This document shows positions 52,539 to 60,767 of a DNA stretch of 64,000 nucleotides, one piece after another. The stretch comes from Planctomycetota bacterium (GTDB taxonomy: Bacteria > Planctomycetota > JAJSAM01 > JAJVHW01), in the NCBI GenBank assembly GCA_021776825.1, contig JAJFFG010000001.1:1-64000 (forward strand), read 5' to 3'. The position numbers and the translations under genes were made by a program. The notes beneath the pieces were generated by a model. The model ran no database searches. It had not been told where the DNA came from and saw only the letters and a list, made by a program, of their open reading frames with translations. Each line of letters starts with the position of its first letter. Within the stretch, counting starts at the first letter, position 1.

Positions 52539-53342
52539 ATGAAGACGAGCATGAGCGTTCTCGTTGTCGGACTGGCGTTGCTGGCCCTGGCCTGCGGAGG
52601 CGACGACGAGACGGCCCCCGCGACAGACGGCGGTGACGCTGCCACGACCACGCCTGCGGGCGGCGACGGCGACGGCGACGGTGCCAAGTACGACGCCGCG
52701 GCCTCCACCGGCTCGCTCGGCGGCTCGGTGAAGTTCACGGGTGCCAAGCCTGCCGGTGAGATCTTCGGCATGACCAGCGACGCGTTCTGCGTCAGCGCTT
52801 GGGAGGGCAAGGAAGCCCAGAACGAGAAGTTCGTCCTCAACGCCAACGGCTCGGTCCCGAACGCGTTCGTCTGGGCGTTCAAGGGTCCCCACAAGGACCT
52901 GTCCGGCTATGAGACGCCGTCCGGCTTCGTCGTCGAGCAGCGGAACTGCTTCTACGTCCCGCACGTCTTCGGCGTGATGGTCGGCCAGTCGTTCACGGTC
53001 AAGAACAGTGACCAGACGATGCACAACGTCAACGTCAAGGCGAAGCGCAACGACCCGTTCAACAAGGGACAGGCCGCCGGAGACTCCGACACGGTCGTCT
53101 TCAAGAAGCGCGAGGCCAAGATCCCGTTCTCCTGCGACGTCCACTCGTGGATGAGCGCCACGGCCTTCTGCCTCGACCACCCGTTCTTCGCGACCTCGGA
53201 CGCGACCGGCAAGTTCGAGATCAAGGGCCTGCCGGCCGGCAAGTACACGTTCAAGGCGTGGCACGAGCAGTTCGGTGAGTCGCAGTTCGAGGTCGAGGTC
53301 GGCGCCGGCGCCGCTTCGCAGGACGTCACGCTCGGTCAGTAG
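52539..53342 (+). CDS. Lipoprotein with type-1 (blue) copper site, first gene of the cox operon
   Basis: 267 residues with a strong AGGAGGATT ribosome site. Lipobox LALAC (Cys19), then an Asp/Gly/Ala-rich linker to residue 55. A cupredoxin-like core shows ligands H162 (TMHNVNV), C199, H202 and M205 (SCDVHSWM). The last 60 residues (GKFEIKGLPAGKYTFKAWHE) resemble a carboxypeptidase-regulatory-like beta domain. It is probably an electron donor to the oxidase, or a copper protein needed for its assembly. Confidence 0.8.
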   Translation: MKTSMSVLVVGLALLALACGGDDETAPATDGGDAATTTPAGGDGDGDGAKYDAAASTGSLGGSVKFTGAKPAGEIFGMTSDAFCVSAWEGKEAQNEKFVLNANGSVPNAFVWAFKGPHKDLSGYETPSGFVVEQRNCFYVPHVFGVMVGQSFTVKNSDQTMHNVNVKAKRNDPFNKGQAAGDSDTVVFKKREAKIPFSCDVHSWMSATAFCLDHPFFATSDATGKFEIKGLPAGKYTFKAWHEQFGESQFEVEVGAGAASQDVTLGQ

Positions 53343-53426
53343 CCGAGTTACGCGCTCGCTCGCCGTCCGTCGCGATCTCGCGGCGGGCGGCGACTCCGGA
53401 GTCCACGAGAGGCGGAGGACCCACAG

Positions 53427-54419
53427 TTGACACCCTTGAATCGACGGCGCCTTGCCTCGCTGGCAGCGCTGGCCCTCCTGATGGGGATGCTCGGCGGCTG
53501 CGCGGGCGACCCGCTGGGTTGGCTCCCTGAGTCAGCCTCTCCCGAGGCCGACGAGGTCGATGAACTCATCTACCTCATCATCTACGTCACGGGCGTGGTG
53601 TTCCTGGCCGTCCAGGGCCTCCTCATCTGGTTCCTCTTCCGGCACCGTCGGAAGGAGGGTGTCGCTGCGAAGCACACCCACGGCAACCACACGATCGAGA
53701 TGGTCTGGACCATCGCACCGGCGCTCGTCCTGGTGCTGCTCGCCGTCTACCAGGCCGATCTCTGGGTGCGCCTGAAGTCGAAGGTCCCCGAGGACGCCGC
53801 CAACGCGGTCAACGTCCGCATCTTCGCGAAGCAGTTCGAGTGGAACTTCCGCTACCCGGGTCCGGACGGTGAGTACGACACCGCCGACGACCTGGCGACG
53901 GTGGGCGTCCTCGTCATGCCGATCGATCGCCCGGTCCTCGCCGAACTGCGCGCGATGGACGTGCTCCACAGCTTCTACCTGCCGAACTTCCGGTTCAAGC
54001 AGGACGCGGTGCCCGGACTGAACCAAGAGATCTGGTTCCGGTCGAACAAGCTCTCCGCCGACCGCGACACCGTGAAGAACCGCGAGGGACAGGACGTCCA
54101 GCTCGACTACTGGGACATCGTCTGTGCGGAGCTCTGCGGCAACGCTCACACCACGATGGCCGGTCGCTGCTACGTCGTGAGCAACGCCGACTACGAGGCG
54201 TGGGTCGCCGGCGAGCCGACGTCGGTCAAACTCCCCGGCTACTCGAAGATCGGTGCCGAGGGCACCTCGATGGGCGATCTCTGGACGCGCTGGGCGTGGC
54301 AGGACGAGAACGCAGCCACTGGCAAGCCGCGGTGGATCAAGAACAAGGGCATGCCGTTCAGCGGTGTTGATGACCGCGGTGACGACGAACCGTCCGAGGA
54401 CGGGGAGGACGACTTCTAG
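53427..54419 (+). CDS. coxB: Cytochrome c oxidase subunit II
   Basis: 330 residues, TTG start with GGAGG upstream. Lipobox LGGC (Cys25), two membrane helices (LIYLIIYVTGVVFLAVQGLL and MVWTIAPALVLVLLAVYQ), then the cupredoxin domain. The CuA ligands are C233-AEL-C237-GNA-H241-TT-M244, with the upstream His in DVLHSFYLPNF. Electrons enter the oxidase here. No fused cytochrome c domain. Confidence 0.93.
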   Translation: MTPLNRRRLASLAALALLMGMLGGCAGDPLGWLPESASPEADEVDELIYLIIYVTGVVFLAVQGLLIWFLFRHRRKEGVAAKHTHGNHTIEMVWTIAPALVLVLLAVYQADLWVRLKSKVPEDAANAVNVRIFAKQFEWNFRYPGPDGEYDTADDLATVGVLVMPIDRPVLAELRAMDVLHSFYLPNFRFKQDAVPGLNQEIWFRSNKLSADRDTVKNREGQDVQLDYWDIVCAELCGNAHTTMAGRCYVVSNADYEAWVAGEPTSVKLPGYSKIGAEGTSMGDLWTRWAWQDENAATGKPRWIKNKGMPFSGVDDRGDDEPSEDGEDDF

Positions 54420-54421
54420 CC

Positions 54422-56230
54422 ATGTCCCAGCCTGACGCACACGACGGCGACCACGGGCACGCTCACCACGAGCCCGGGTTCTTCGGCAAGTACATCTGGT
54501 CGACCGACCACAAGATGATCGGGAAGCAGTTCCTGATCACCACGCTGCTCTGGCTCTTCGTCGGCGGCGCGCTCGCGCTGATCGTCCGCTGGCAGCTCGC
54601 CTACCCCGGCAGCGGCGCGGAGGCCGCGCCCGAGATGCCGATCATCGGCAGCATCCTCGAGGCGATGTACGGCAAGGCGTCCATCACCGGCGACGTCTAC
54701 AACATGGCCTTCACGATGCATGCCTCGGTGATGATCTTCCTGGTCATCATCCCGATGCTCGTCGGCGCGTTCGGGAACTTCTGTATCCCGCTGATGATTG
54801 GCGCGCGGGACATGGCGTTCCCGTTCCTGAACGCCGCGTCGTACTGGGTCATGTGGCCGGCGTTCGCGCTCTTCGGCGCGTCGTTCGTCATCGACGGTGT
54901 CGGCGGCGCCCCGGCGTCCGGCTGGACCGCGTACCCGCCGCTCAGCTACCTGGCCGGCGACGGTCAAACGCTCTGGTGCATGGGCGTCATCCTGGTCGGC
55001 AGCTCGTCGATCATGGGCGCCGTCAACTACATCACCACGATCGTGACCATGCGCGCGCCCGGCATGCGCTTCTTCCGCATGCCGCTGACCGTCTGGTCGA
55101 TCTTCATCACCAGCATCCTGTCGCTGCTGGCGACGCCGGTGCTGACCTCGGCCATGATCATGCTGATCCTGGACCGCGAGTGGGGCGCGAGCTTCTTCAT
55201 CCCGGCCGGCCTCTCGGCTGGCCTCGTGGCGGGCGACAACGCGTTCAACTTCGCGTCGGGCGGCGGCAACCCGATCCTCTACCAGCACCTGTTCTGGTTC
55301 TACAGCCACCCCGCTGTCTACATCATGATCCTGCCCTCGATGGGCATCGCGTCGGATGTGATGGCGACGTTCGCTCGCAAGCCGATCTTCGGCTATCGCC
55401 CGATGGTCTACTCCATCGCGGGCATCGCCGGACTGGGCTTCATCGTCTGGGGCCACCACATGTTCCAGAGCGGCATGAACCCCGCACTGGGCATGACGTT
55501 CATGCTCTCGACGATGATGATCGCGCTGCCGTCGGCCATCAAGACGTTCAACTGGCTGGCGACGCTCTGGCGCGGCTCGATCCGCTTCACCGTGCCGATG
55601 TGCTTCGCGCTTTCGTTCGTGAGCATGTTCGTCATCGGTGGACTGAGCGGCATCTTCATGGCCGCGACACCGGTGGATATCCACATCCACGACACGTACT
55701 TCATCGTGGCGCACATCCACTACGTGCTCTTCGGCGGAAGCCTGATGGGCGCGTTCGCGGGGATCTACTACTGGTTCCCGAAGATGTACGGCCGAGAGAT
55801 GAACCGCACACTCGGCTACGTGCACTTCTGGCTGACGCTCATCGCGTTCAACATGACGTTCTTCCTGATGCACCTCGTCGGACTCGGCGGCATGCATCGG
55901 CGGACGCAGGACCCGTACGCGAAGTACGTCTACATCGACGGCATGCTGCCGATGAACAAGGCGATGACGCACGGCGCGATCCTGCTTGGCGTCACGCAGC
56001 TGATCCTGCTGTTCAACGTGCTCTGGAGCATGTGGCGCGGCAAGCCGGCCGAAGCAAACCCGTGGAAGGCGAACACTCTCGAGTGGACGGCGACCCCGGT
56101 GAAGCCGGGACACGGCAACTTCGGCGAGTTCCTGCCGACCGTCTATCGCGGGCCGTACGAGTACAGCTCGCCCGAGGTCGAAGAGGACTGGCTTCCGCAG
56201 AACAAGGATCTGAACGCCGCAACGAAGTAG
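54422..56230 (+). CDS. coxA: Cytochrome c oxidase subunit I, A2-type heme-copper oxidase
   Basis: 602 residues with 12 or more helices. Heme a ligand H100 (TMHASVMIF) and probably H433, heme a3 ligand H431 (AHIHYVLFGG), CuB ligands H296, H345 and H346. The Y300 cross-link partner is in Y294-S295-H296-PAV-Y300. The YS motif before HPxVY and the absence of the Glu of GHPEVY mark the A2 subtype of heme-copper oxidases. Starts two bases after the cox2 stop. No subunit III gene follows. Confidence 0.95.
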   Translation: MSQPDAHDGDHGHAHHEPGFFGKYIWSTDHKMIGKQFLITTLLWLFVGGALALIVRWQLAYPGSGAEAAPEMPIIGSILEAMYGKASITGDVYNMAFTMHASVMIFLVIIPMLVGAFGNFCIPLMIGARDMAFPFLNAASYWVMWPAFALFGASFVIDGVGGAPASGWTAYPPLSYLAGDGQTLWCMGVILVGSSSIMGAVNYITTIVTMRAPGMRFFRMPLTVWSIFITSILSLLATPVLTSAMIMLILDREWGASFFIPAGLSAGLVAGDNAFNFASGGGNPILYQHLFWFYSHPAVYIMILPSMGIASDVMATFARKPIFGYRPMVYSIAGIAGLGFIVWGHHMFQSGMNPALGMTFMLSTMMIALPSAIKTFNWLATLWRGSIRFTVPMCFALSFVSMFVIGGLSGIFMAATPVDIHIHDTYFIVAHIHYVLFGGSLMGAFAGIYYWFPKMYGREMNRTLGYVHFWLTLIAFNMTFFLMHLVGLGGMHRRTQDPYAKYVYIDGMLPMNKAMTHGAILLGVTQLILLFNVLWSMWRGKPAEANPWKANTLEWTATPVKPGHGNFGEFLPTVYRGPYEYSSPEVEEDWLPQNKDLNAATK

Positions 56231-56272
56231 CGCCGGGCATCCCCGCGCGCTGCAGCGCGTTCCGACTTCCAC

Positions 56273-57232
56273 ATGACGGAGACGCCTCCCGACACGTCCG
56301 GGCCGGCGCCCTCGCGAGGGCTACGCCGGTGGGCGCTCTTCTGCGTCGTCTGGTGCGTGCTGCTGCTCCTAGCGGGCGCGAACGTGCGGACGCAGCGCGG
56401 TGGTCTGACGATCCCGGACTGGCCGTGGATGTACGGCGACCTCGTCCCCGGTTGGGACAAGATCCGACAGATGCTCGGTCCGGACGCGCTGCGTGCGGAG
56501 TACCTGCACCGCAAGATCGCCGAGATCATGGGACTGCTGACGATCGTGCTGGCCGTGTGGGCCCAGATCCGCGAGCCGCGTGCGTGGGTCCGCAAACTGT
56601 GCTGGGGCGCGCTCGCACTCGTGATCGCCCAGGGCATCTTCGGCGGCCTGGGCGTGCTGACGATGCTCGGCCCGCCGTGGCCGCTGCTGCACTCGGTCTT
56701 CGCGCAGATCTACCTCTGTCTACTCGTCACCATCACGACCGTCATGGCGCCGTGGTGGCGGACGTTCGAGGAGCGCCCGCTCGACGCGACGTCGATCCCG
56801 ATCATGCGCGGCTCGGCCGTCGGCGTGCTGGTCCTGCTCGTGCACCTGATGCTGGGCGCAGCCGCTCGTCACGGCTACCTCGCGCGTGAGGTCCACGCGA
56901 TGTTCGCACTGGTCGTGACGATCGTCCTCGTGAAGGTCGTGCTCTCGTCGTGGGGTGATGCGCCGAAGGACCTGACTCTTCTTCGGCGACCCGGGCTGAT
57001 CATCGGCGTCCTCGTCGGCGCCCAGATCGTCTTGGGCATGGCCTCCTACTTCGTCGCCTCCGAGCGGCGCGAGACGCAGCCGCTCGGTCTTGGCTCCATC
57101 GCAACGCTCAACCTCCATCTCGTCCTCGGCGCGCTGCTGCTGGCCACGACGCTCGTGCTGTTCCTCCGCGCGGTGCGCGTCTACGGCATCCCGACCGACG
57201 AGCGAGTCGCGGAGTCCGGCGTCACGCGGTGA
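56273..57232 (+). CDS. ctaA: Heme A synthase (COX15/CtaA)
   Basis: 319 residues with eight membrane segments in two similar halves. AEYLHRKIAEIMG and LLHSVFAQIYL in the first half and REVHAMFALVV and LNLHLVLGALLL in the second supply the heme histidines. GLTIPDWPWMYG is the family N-terminal motif. It converts heme O to heme A for the adjacent oxidase. Overlaps ctaB (GTGA). Confidence 0.9.
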   Translation: MTETPPDTSGPAPSRGLRRWALFCVVWCVLLLLAGANVRTQRGGLTIPDWPWMYGDLVPGWDKIRQMLGPDALRAEYLHRKIAEIMGLLTIVLAVWAQIREPRAWVRKLCWGALALVIAQGIFGGLGVLTMLGPPWPLLHSVFAQIYLCLLVTITTVMAPWWRTFEERPLDATSIPIMRGSAVGVLVLLVHLMLGAAARHGYLAREVHAMFALVVTIVLVKVVLSSWGDAPKDLTLLRRPGLIIGVLVGAQIVLGMASYFVASERRETQPLGLGSIATLNLHLVLGALLLATTLVLFLRAVRVYGIPTDERVAESGVTR

Positions 57233-58125
57233 ACGCCCAGGACGTGCCCGCTCCCGTGCTGTCCACCGGCCTGCGACGCGTCGCCGATCTGTTCGCCCTG
57301 ACGAAACCGAAGCTGAACGCCATGGCGGTGTTCGCTGTCGCCGTCGGGTGGTGGGCCGAGGCGGGCGCCCCGGCCACGCCCGGACCGTTGCTGTGGGCGA
57401 TCGCCGGCGCGGGCGCCATCGCGTTCGGCGCCAGCGCCCTGAACCAGTACATCGAGCGCGACCGCGATGCGCAGATGGATCGCACGCGCGATCGACCACT
57501 CCCGGCCGGACGCGTGACGCCCCGAGATGCTCTCTGGTTCGGCACCGTGCTCAGCGTGGCCGGCCTGGCGATCCTCGCGCTGACCTCGACGCCCCTCGCG
57601 GCGGCGCTCGGCCTCGCGACGCTGGTGACGTACGTCTGCATCTACACACCGCTCAAGACACGTACGTCGCTCAACACGCTCGTCGGGACTCTGCCGGGGG
57701 CGCTGCCTCCGCTCATCGGCGCCGCCGCGGCCTCGGGCGCCCTGTCGTCGCGCGCGTGGTTCCTGTTCGCGTTGATCGGGATCTGGCAGCTGCCGCACTT
57801 CCTCGCCATCGCGTGGCTCTACCGCGTCGACTACGGCCGTGCCGGCTTCGCGATGCTGCCGGTCGTGACCAGCGAGAGCGCCGCGACGGCGCGGCAGGTC
57901 CTCCTGCAGGGGCTGCTCACCGTGATCGTTTCGCTGACCGCCGTCCCGTTCGGGCTCGCCGGCCGCACCTACTTCGTGGTCGCCCTGGTCGCCGGTGTTC
58001 TGCTGCTGGCCGCCGGGGCGCAATTCGCTGTGCGGCGTACGGACGTCTCGGCCCGCCTGCTCCTGCGCGCCTCGCTCGTGCACCTGCCGCTCGTCCTCGC
58101 CGCATTCGCGCTGGATCCGGCATGA
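57229..58125 (+). CDS. ctaB: Protoheme IX farnesyltransferase (heme O synthase)
   Basis: 298 residues, GTG start. The prenyltransferase motif is NQYIERDRDAQMDRTRDRPL (D-x3-D type), with the second conserved loop in YTPLKTRTSLNTLVG. Seven or more membrane segments. It adds the farnesyl group to heme B; CtaA then makes heme A. Confidence 0.93.
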   Translation: MNAQDVPAPVLSTGLRRVADLFALTKPKLNAMAVFAVAVGWWAEAGAPATPGPLLWAIAGAGAIAFGASALNQYIERDRDAQMDRTRDRPLPAGRVTPRDALWFGTVLSVAGLAILALTSTPLAAALGLATLVTYVCIYTPLKTRTSLNTLVGTLPGALPPLIGAAAASGALSSRAWFLFALIGIWQLPHFLAIAWLYRVDYGRAGFAMLPVVTSESAATARQVLLQGLLTVIVSLTAVPFGLAGRTYFVVALVAGVLLLAAGAQFAVRRTDVSARLLLRASLVHLPLVLAAFALDPA

Positions 58126-58206
58126 GGTCGTCGCGCTCCGCGTTTTCGTGGGTGACGTGCTCCGGTTCGCGATCGTGAGCGGTTCGGACCGCCGAGGAGA
58201 CCTCAG

Positions 58207-58893
58207 ATGACCCGTTCCCCCCACATCGTGATCGCGCTCGCTTCCTGTCTCGTCGCTGGCTCCCTCGCGGCATGCTCCGACGAGACCGAGACCAGCGACG
58301 GTCCGCACATCGTCGAGCTGGTCGATCAGCCGGAGCACGAGGGCAGCGATCCGCCGCCGCTCGTCACGGCGAACCCGGACAGCAATCTGCTCGCGAAGCC
58401 GGTGGGGCAGCTCGACGAGTGGGACGCGGTCGAGCGTTCCGGCAGGGTGATGAGCACGGGCGACCTGCGCGGGCGGTTCTCGGTCGTGAGCTTCATCTTC
58501 ACGAGCTGCAACTACCCGTGTCCGCCCATGTGCGACGCGATGAAACTGATCCAGAACGAGACGAAGGGTGCCGACGATCTCGTGCTCGCGTCGTTCACTG
58601 TCGACCCCGAGCGCGACACTCCCGAGGTGCTCTCGGAGTTCGCGGATGGGTACGGCGCCGACAAGGAGCGCTGGCTGTTCCTGCGTCTGTCGCTCGGGCA
58701 CATCAAGGCGATCACGCGTGACGAGCTGCTCGTCGGGGACGGCGGCGATCCGATCATGCACAGCGCCAAACTGATCCTGCTCGACAAGCAGGGACGCGGG
58801 CGTGCGTACTACGAGCCGACCAGCGACGGCGCCTGGTTCAAGAAGCTCCAGAACGATCTCGAGACGCTGCGCGCAGAACCCAGCGACGGCTGA
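58207..58893 (+). CDS. SCO1/SenC copper chaperone lipoprotein
   Basis: 228 residues, GAGGAGA ribosome site. Lipobox LAAC (Cys23), then a thioredoxin fold with C105-PPM-C109 and H185 as copper ligands; C101 is an extra nearby cysteine. Family blocks SFIFTSCNYPC and SFTVDPERDTPEVL. It delivers copper to the CuA site of subunit II. Confidence 0.93.
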   Translation: MTRSPHIVIALASCLVAGSLAACSDETETSDGPHIVELVDQPEHEGSDPPPLVTANPDSNLLAKPVGQLDEWDAVERSGRVMSTGDLRGRFSVVSFIFTSCNYPCPPMCDAMKLIQNETKGADDLVLASFTVDPERDTPEVLSEFADGYGADKERWLFLRLSLGHIKAITRDELLVGDGGDPIMHSAKLILLDKQGRGRAYYEPTSDGAWFKKLQNDLETLRAEPSDG

Positions 58894-58894
58894 C

Positions 58895-59329
58895 GTGCAG
58901 GACGCGCATGCGGCCCTGAACGCCGCGCTGAACCTCACGTCGGGTGTGCTCCTGGTGGCCGGCTGGCGTGCCGTGCGTGCGCGGAAGATCGGCCTCCACA
59001 AGCGCCTGATGCTCTCAGCGCTCGGCGTGTCCGTCGTCTTCCTCGTCTCGTACCTGACCCGCTTCGCGCTGAAGGGTGAGACCACGCGCTTCCCCGACGT
59101 CGGGACGTGGCGCAGCGTCTACCTGTGCGTCCTGCTCACGCACACGGTGCTCGCGGCGATCGTCCCGTTCCTCGCGCTCCGCACCGCCTGGCTCGGCTGG
59201 AAGGACCGCCTCGCGTCCCACCGTCGGCTGGCGCGTTGGACGCTGCCGATCTGGCTCTATGTCTCGGTCACCGGCGTCGTGATCTACGCGATGCTCTATC
59301 ACTTGGCGCCCGCACTGACGGGCGCGTAA
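58895..59329 (+). CDS. DUF420 membrane protein
   Basis: 144 residues from the GTG at 58895. Four membrane helices with conserved histidines at their ends: HAALNAALNLTSGVLL, HKRLMLSALGVSVVFL, YLCVLLTHTVLAAIV and HRRLARWTLPIWLYVSVTG. This is the DUF420 (CtaM/YozB-like) pattern found beside ctaA, ctaB and sco genes; a role in oxidase or heme assembly is suspected for the family. Confidence 0.88.
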   Translation: MQDAHAALNAALNLTSGVLLVAGWRAVRARKIGLHKRLMLSALGVSVVFLVSYLTRFALKGETTRFPDVGTWRSVYLCVLLTHTVLAAIVPFLALRTAWLGWKDRLASHRRLARWTLPIWLYVSVTGVVIYAMLYHLAPALTGA

Positions 59330-59340
59330 CGTCCGGACGG

Positions 59341-59616
59341 ATGAAACTCGCACGACTCGCCACTGCCGCCCCGCTCGCGCTGCTGCTGACGCTGCAGACG
59401 ACGGCGTTCGCCTGACCGAACTGCGTCTCGGCGGTCGCCGGGAACAGTGAGGCGGGTGGCCCCGATCCCGCCACCGGATTCGCGTGGTCGATCATCTTCA
59501 TGATCGTGTCCGTGCTCAGCCTGGCCGGCGGGCTCGTGTTCTTCATCGCGCGCACCGTGAAGCGCGCCGACGCGGCCGAGGCCGCGTCTGAAGCCGCCGC
59601 GCTCGACGCCGCCTGA
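59341..59616 (+). CDS. Candidate selenoprotein: signal peptide, UxxC motif, one membrane helix (TGA at 59413 read as selenocysteine)
   Basis: 91 residues if TGA 59413-59415 is read through. Residues 1-24 are a signal peptide ending T-A-F-A, residue 25 is the TGA codon, followed by P-N-C28. After a short linker comes a membrane helix (FAWSIIFMIVSVLSLAGG, about 47-64) and a basic/Ala-rich tail. All but six of the 66 codons after the TGA end in G or C, so that part is coding. As I recall them, relatives in oxidase clusters have C-P-x-C at this place, so U replaces the first Cys of a redox pair. A SECIS-like hairpin follows the TGA. Without readthrough the product would be only a 24-residue signal peptide. 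Alternatives: a TGC/TGT-to-TGA mutation or a sequencing error. Confidence 0.65.
59420..59448 (+). promoter_or_regulatory. Predicted bacterial SECIS hairpin
   Basis: Outer stem ACTG (59420-59423) with CAGT (59445-59448). Inner stem TCTCGGC (59426-59432) with GCCGGGA (59437-59443), seven pairs including one G-U. The apical loop is GGTC (59433-59436) and begins 18 bases after the TGA. In E. coli fdhF the apical loop also holds GGUC at nearly this distance, where SelB recognises it. Drawn by eye, not folded. Confidence 0.6.
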
Positions 59617-59621
59617 GACGG

Positions 59622-60032
59622 CTACTTCGCGGCGATGGCTGCCATCAGTCCGATGGCGCCGAGCACCCCGACCAGGCCGACCAGGATCAAGACGACGATC
59701 AGTGCCTGGCTCGTGCCGACGTTCGTCCGATACGGGTCGATCTCCGACTGTCCGTCCATCGACCGGCGGTCGGCCGAGCGCTTCAGGCGGATGCGCTGAT
59801 CGTCGAACTTCTCGACCATCTCCCAGCCCGCCTGCGACTCCTCGTCGAGGATCGCCTGCATCTTGGTGCGGTCGGCGAACACCCTCGTCGCCGACCGGAT
59901 GATCTTGAACTCCCAGCCCTCGAGATCCTCGGGCCGATACCCCGTCATCGACTCTTCCTCCTCCGCCATCATCCGAGCGGCTGCTGCTGCCGCTGCTGAG
60001 GATGCCGCTGATGCTGCTACTACACCTGACAT
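59622..60032 (-). CDS. Hypothetical protein with DUF4177-like domain and C-terminal membrane helix
   Basis: 136 residues. Residues 38-84 (GWEFKIIRSATRVFADRTKM, then LDEESQAGWEMVEKFDDQRI) resemble the small DUF4177-type alpha/beta domain. A single C-terminal helix (ALIVVLILVGLVGVLGAIGLM) anchors it. The first 27 residues are almost all Ala/Ser, so the true start may be a later Met (MMAEEEE or MTGYRP). It converges on the candidate selenoprotein gene, five bases apart. Confidence 0.6.
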   Translation of the reverse strand: MSGVVAASAASSAAAAAAARMMAEEEESMTGYRPEDLEGWEFKIIRSATRVFADRTKMQAILDEESQAGWEMVEKFDDQRIRLKRSADRRSMDGQSEIDPYRTNVGTSQALIVVLILVGLVGVLGAIGLMAAIAAK

Positions 60033-60061
60033 GATGCGGATTCCAACCGGGGGCCCCCCTC

Positions 60062-60131
60062 CGAGTTCGGGGAAACACCTCGAGTTCGGGGAAACACCCC
60101 GGAGTTCGGGGGAACACCTCGAGATCGAGGG
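60062..60131. repeat. 19-20 bp tandem repeat, about 3.5 copies
   Basis: Units begin at 60062, 60081, 60100 and 60120 with the pattern CGAGTTCGGGGAAACACCT, diverging toward the end. It lies in front of the minus-strand gene 59622-60032 and behind the lipoprotein gene 60167-60664. No spacers, so not a CRISPR array. Confidence 0.7.
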
Positions 60132-60166
60132 ATCATGCCGAGTTCAGCGAAGCGGGCCAGACCCGA

Positions 60167-60664
60167 TCAGAAGTCGGCGGCGACGCTCACGAGGCGCCAG
60201 ACCCCGTCGCGGCCGTAGCGCATCTTGGCGTCGAACGTGACCATCTGGCCGGGCTTCTCCTTGTCCGGTCCCTTGAACCGGATCTGCGCGACCTTGATCT
60301 GCTCGAGGGCCTCCATCGTGGCGGCACCGAGCGCGGCGTCGATGGACGCGGCGTCGGTCAGCGTGCTGATCCGTCCGACGGTGACGAGCTGCTGGAAGCA
60401 GTTCTTCTCGAACTTCGCCTTCTGGTCCGCCGGGAGCGAGTCGTACTCTCCCGCCCGCGCGTCACCGACCGTCATCATCCACTCGGCGACGTCGAGCTTG
60501 CCGCGCACGCTCGCGACCTCGCCGGTGGCGCCGGCGATGAGGATGTCCCTCAGTGCGCGCTTCGCGGCCGCGGGGTCGCCGCTGCCCCCACTCCCACCGC
60601 AGGCGGTGAGCATGAGCGAAGCGGCCAGTACGGCCAGAGTCCCCAACATCGCTGCGATCCGCAT
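60167..60664 (-). CDS. Small predicted lipoprotein
   Basis: 165 residues. Start at 60664 with GGGAGA upstream. Lipobox LMLTAC (Cys22) followed by a GGSGGSG linker. The mature part is a small helix-plus-sheet domain (ALRDILIAGATGEVASVRGK and VTFDAKMRYGRDGVWRLVSV) that resembles the NTF2/DUF4878-like lipoprotein fold. Function unknown. Confidence 0.7.
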   Translation of the reverse strand: MRIAAMLGTLAVLAASLMLTACGGSGGSGDPAAAKRALRDILIAGATGEVASVRGKLDVAEWMMTVGDARAGEYDSLPADQKAKFEKNCFQQLVTVGRISTLTDAASIDAALGAATMEALEQIKVAQIRFKGPDKEKPGQMVTFDAKMRYGRDGVWRLVSVAADF

Positions 60665-60767
60665 GGTCGTGTCTCCCGTCGTCCCCGCGGGAGAGCGTAC
60701 GCCCCCCGCAGAGCCGGCGCACGCGTCCAGCGAACTCCGGTCCGACACGTGCCCCGAACCCGCCGCC

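Noticed and set aside
54416..56272. Minus-strand open frame of 618 codons opposite cox1
   Set aside because: His/Asp/Arg/Glu-rich shadow caused by codon bias; cox1 is unmistakable on the other strand.
59341..59415. Reading 59341-59415 as a complete 24-residue peptide
   Set aside because: It would be only a signal peptide. The frame after the TGA keeps coding bias for 66 codons and encodes a membrane helix, and a SECIS-like hairpin is present.
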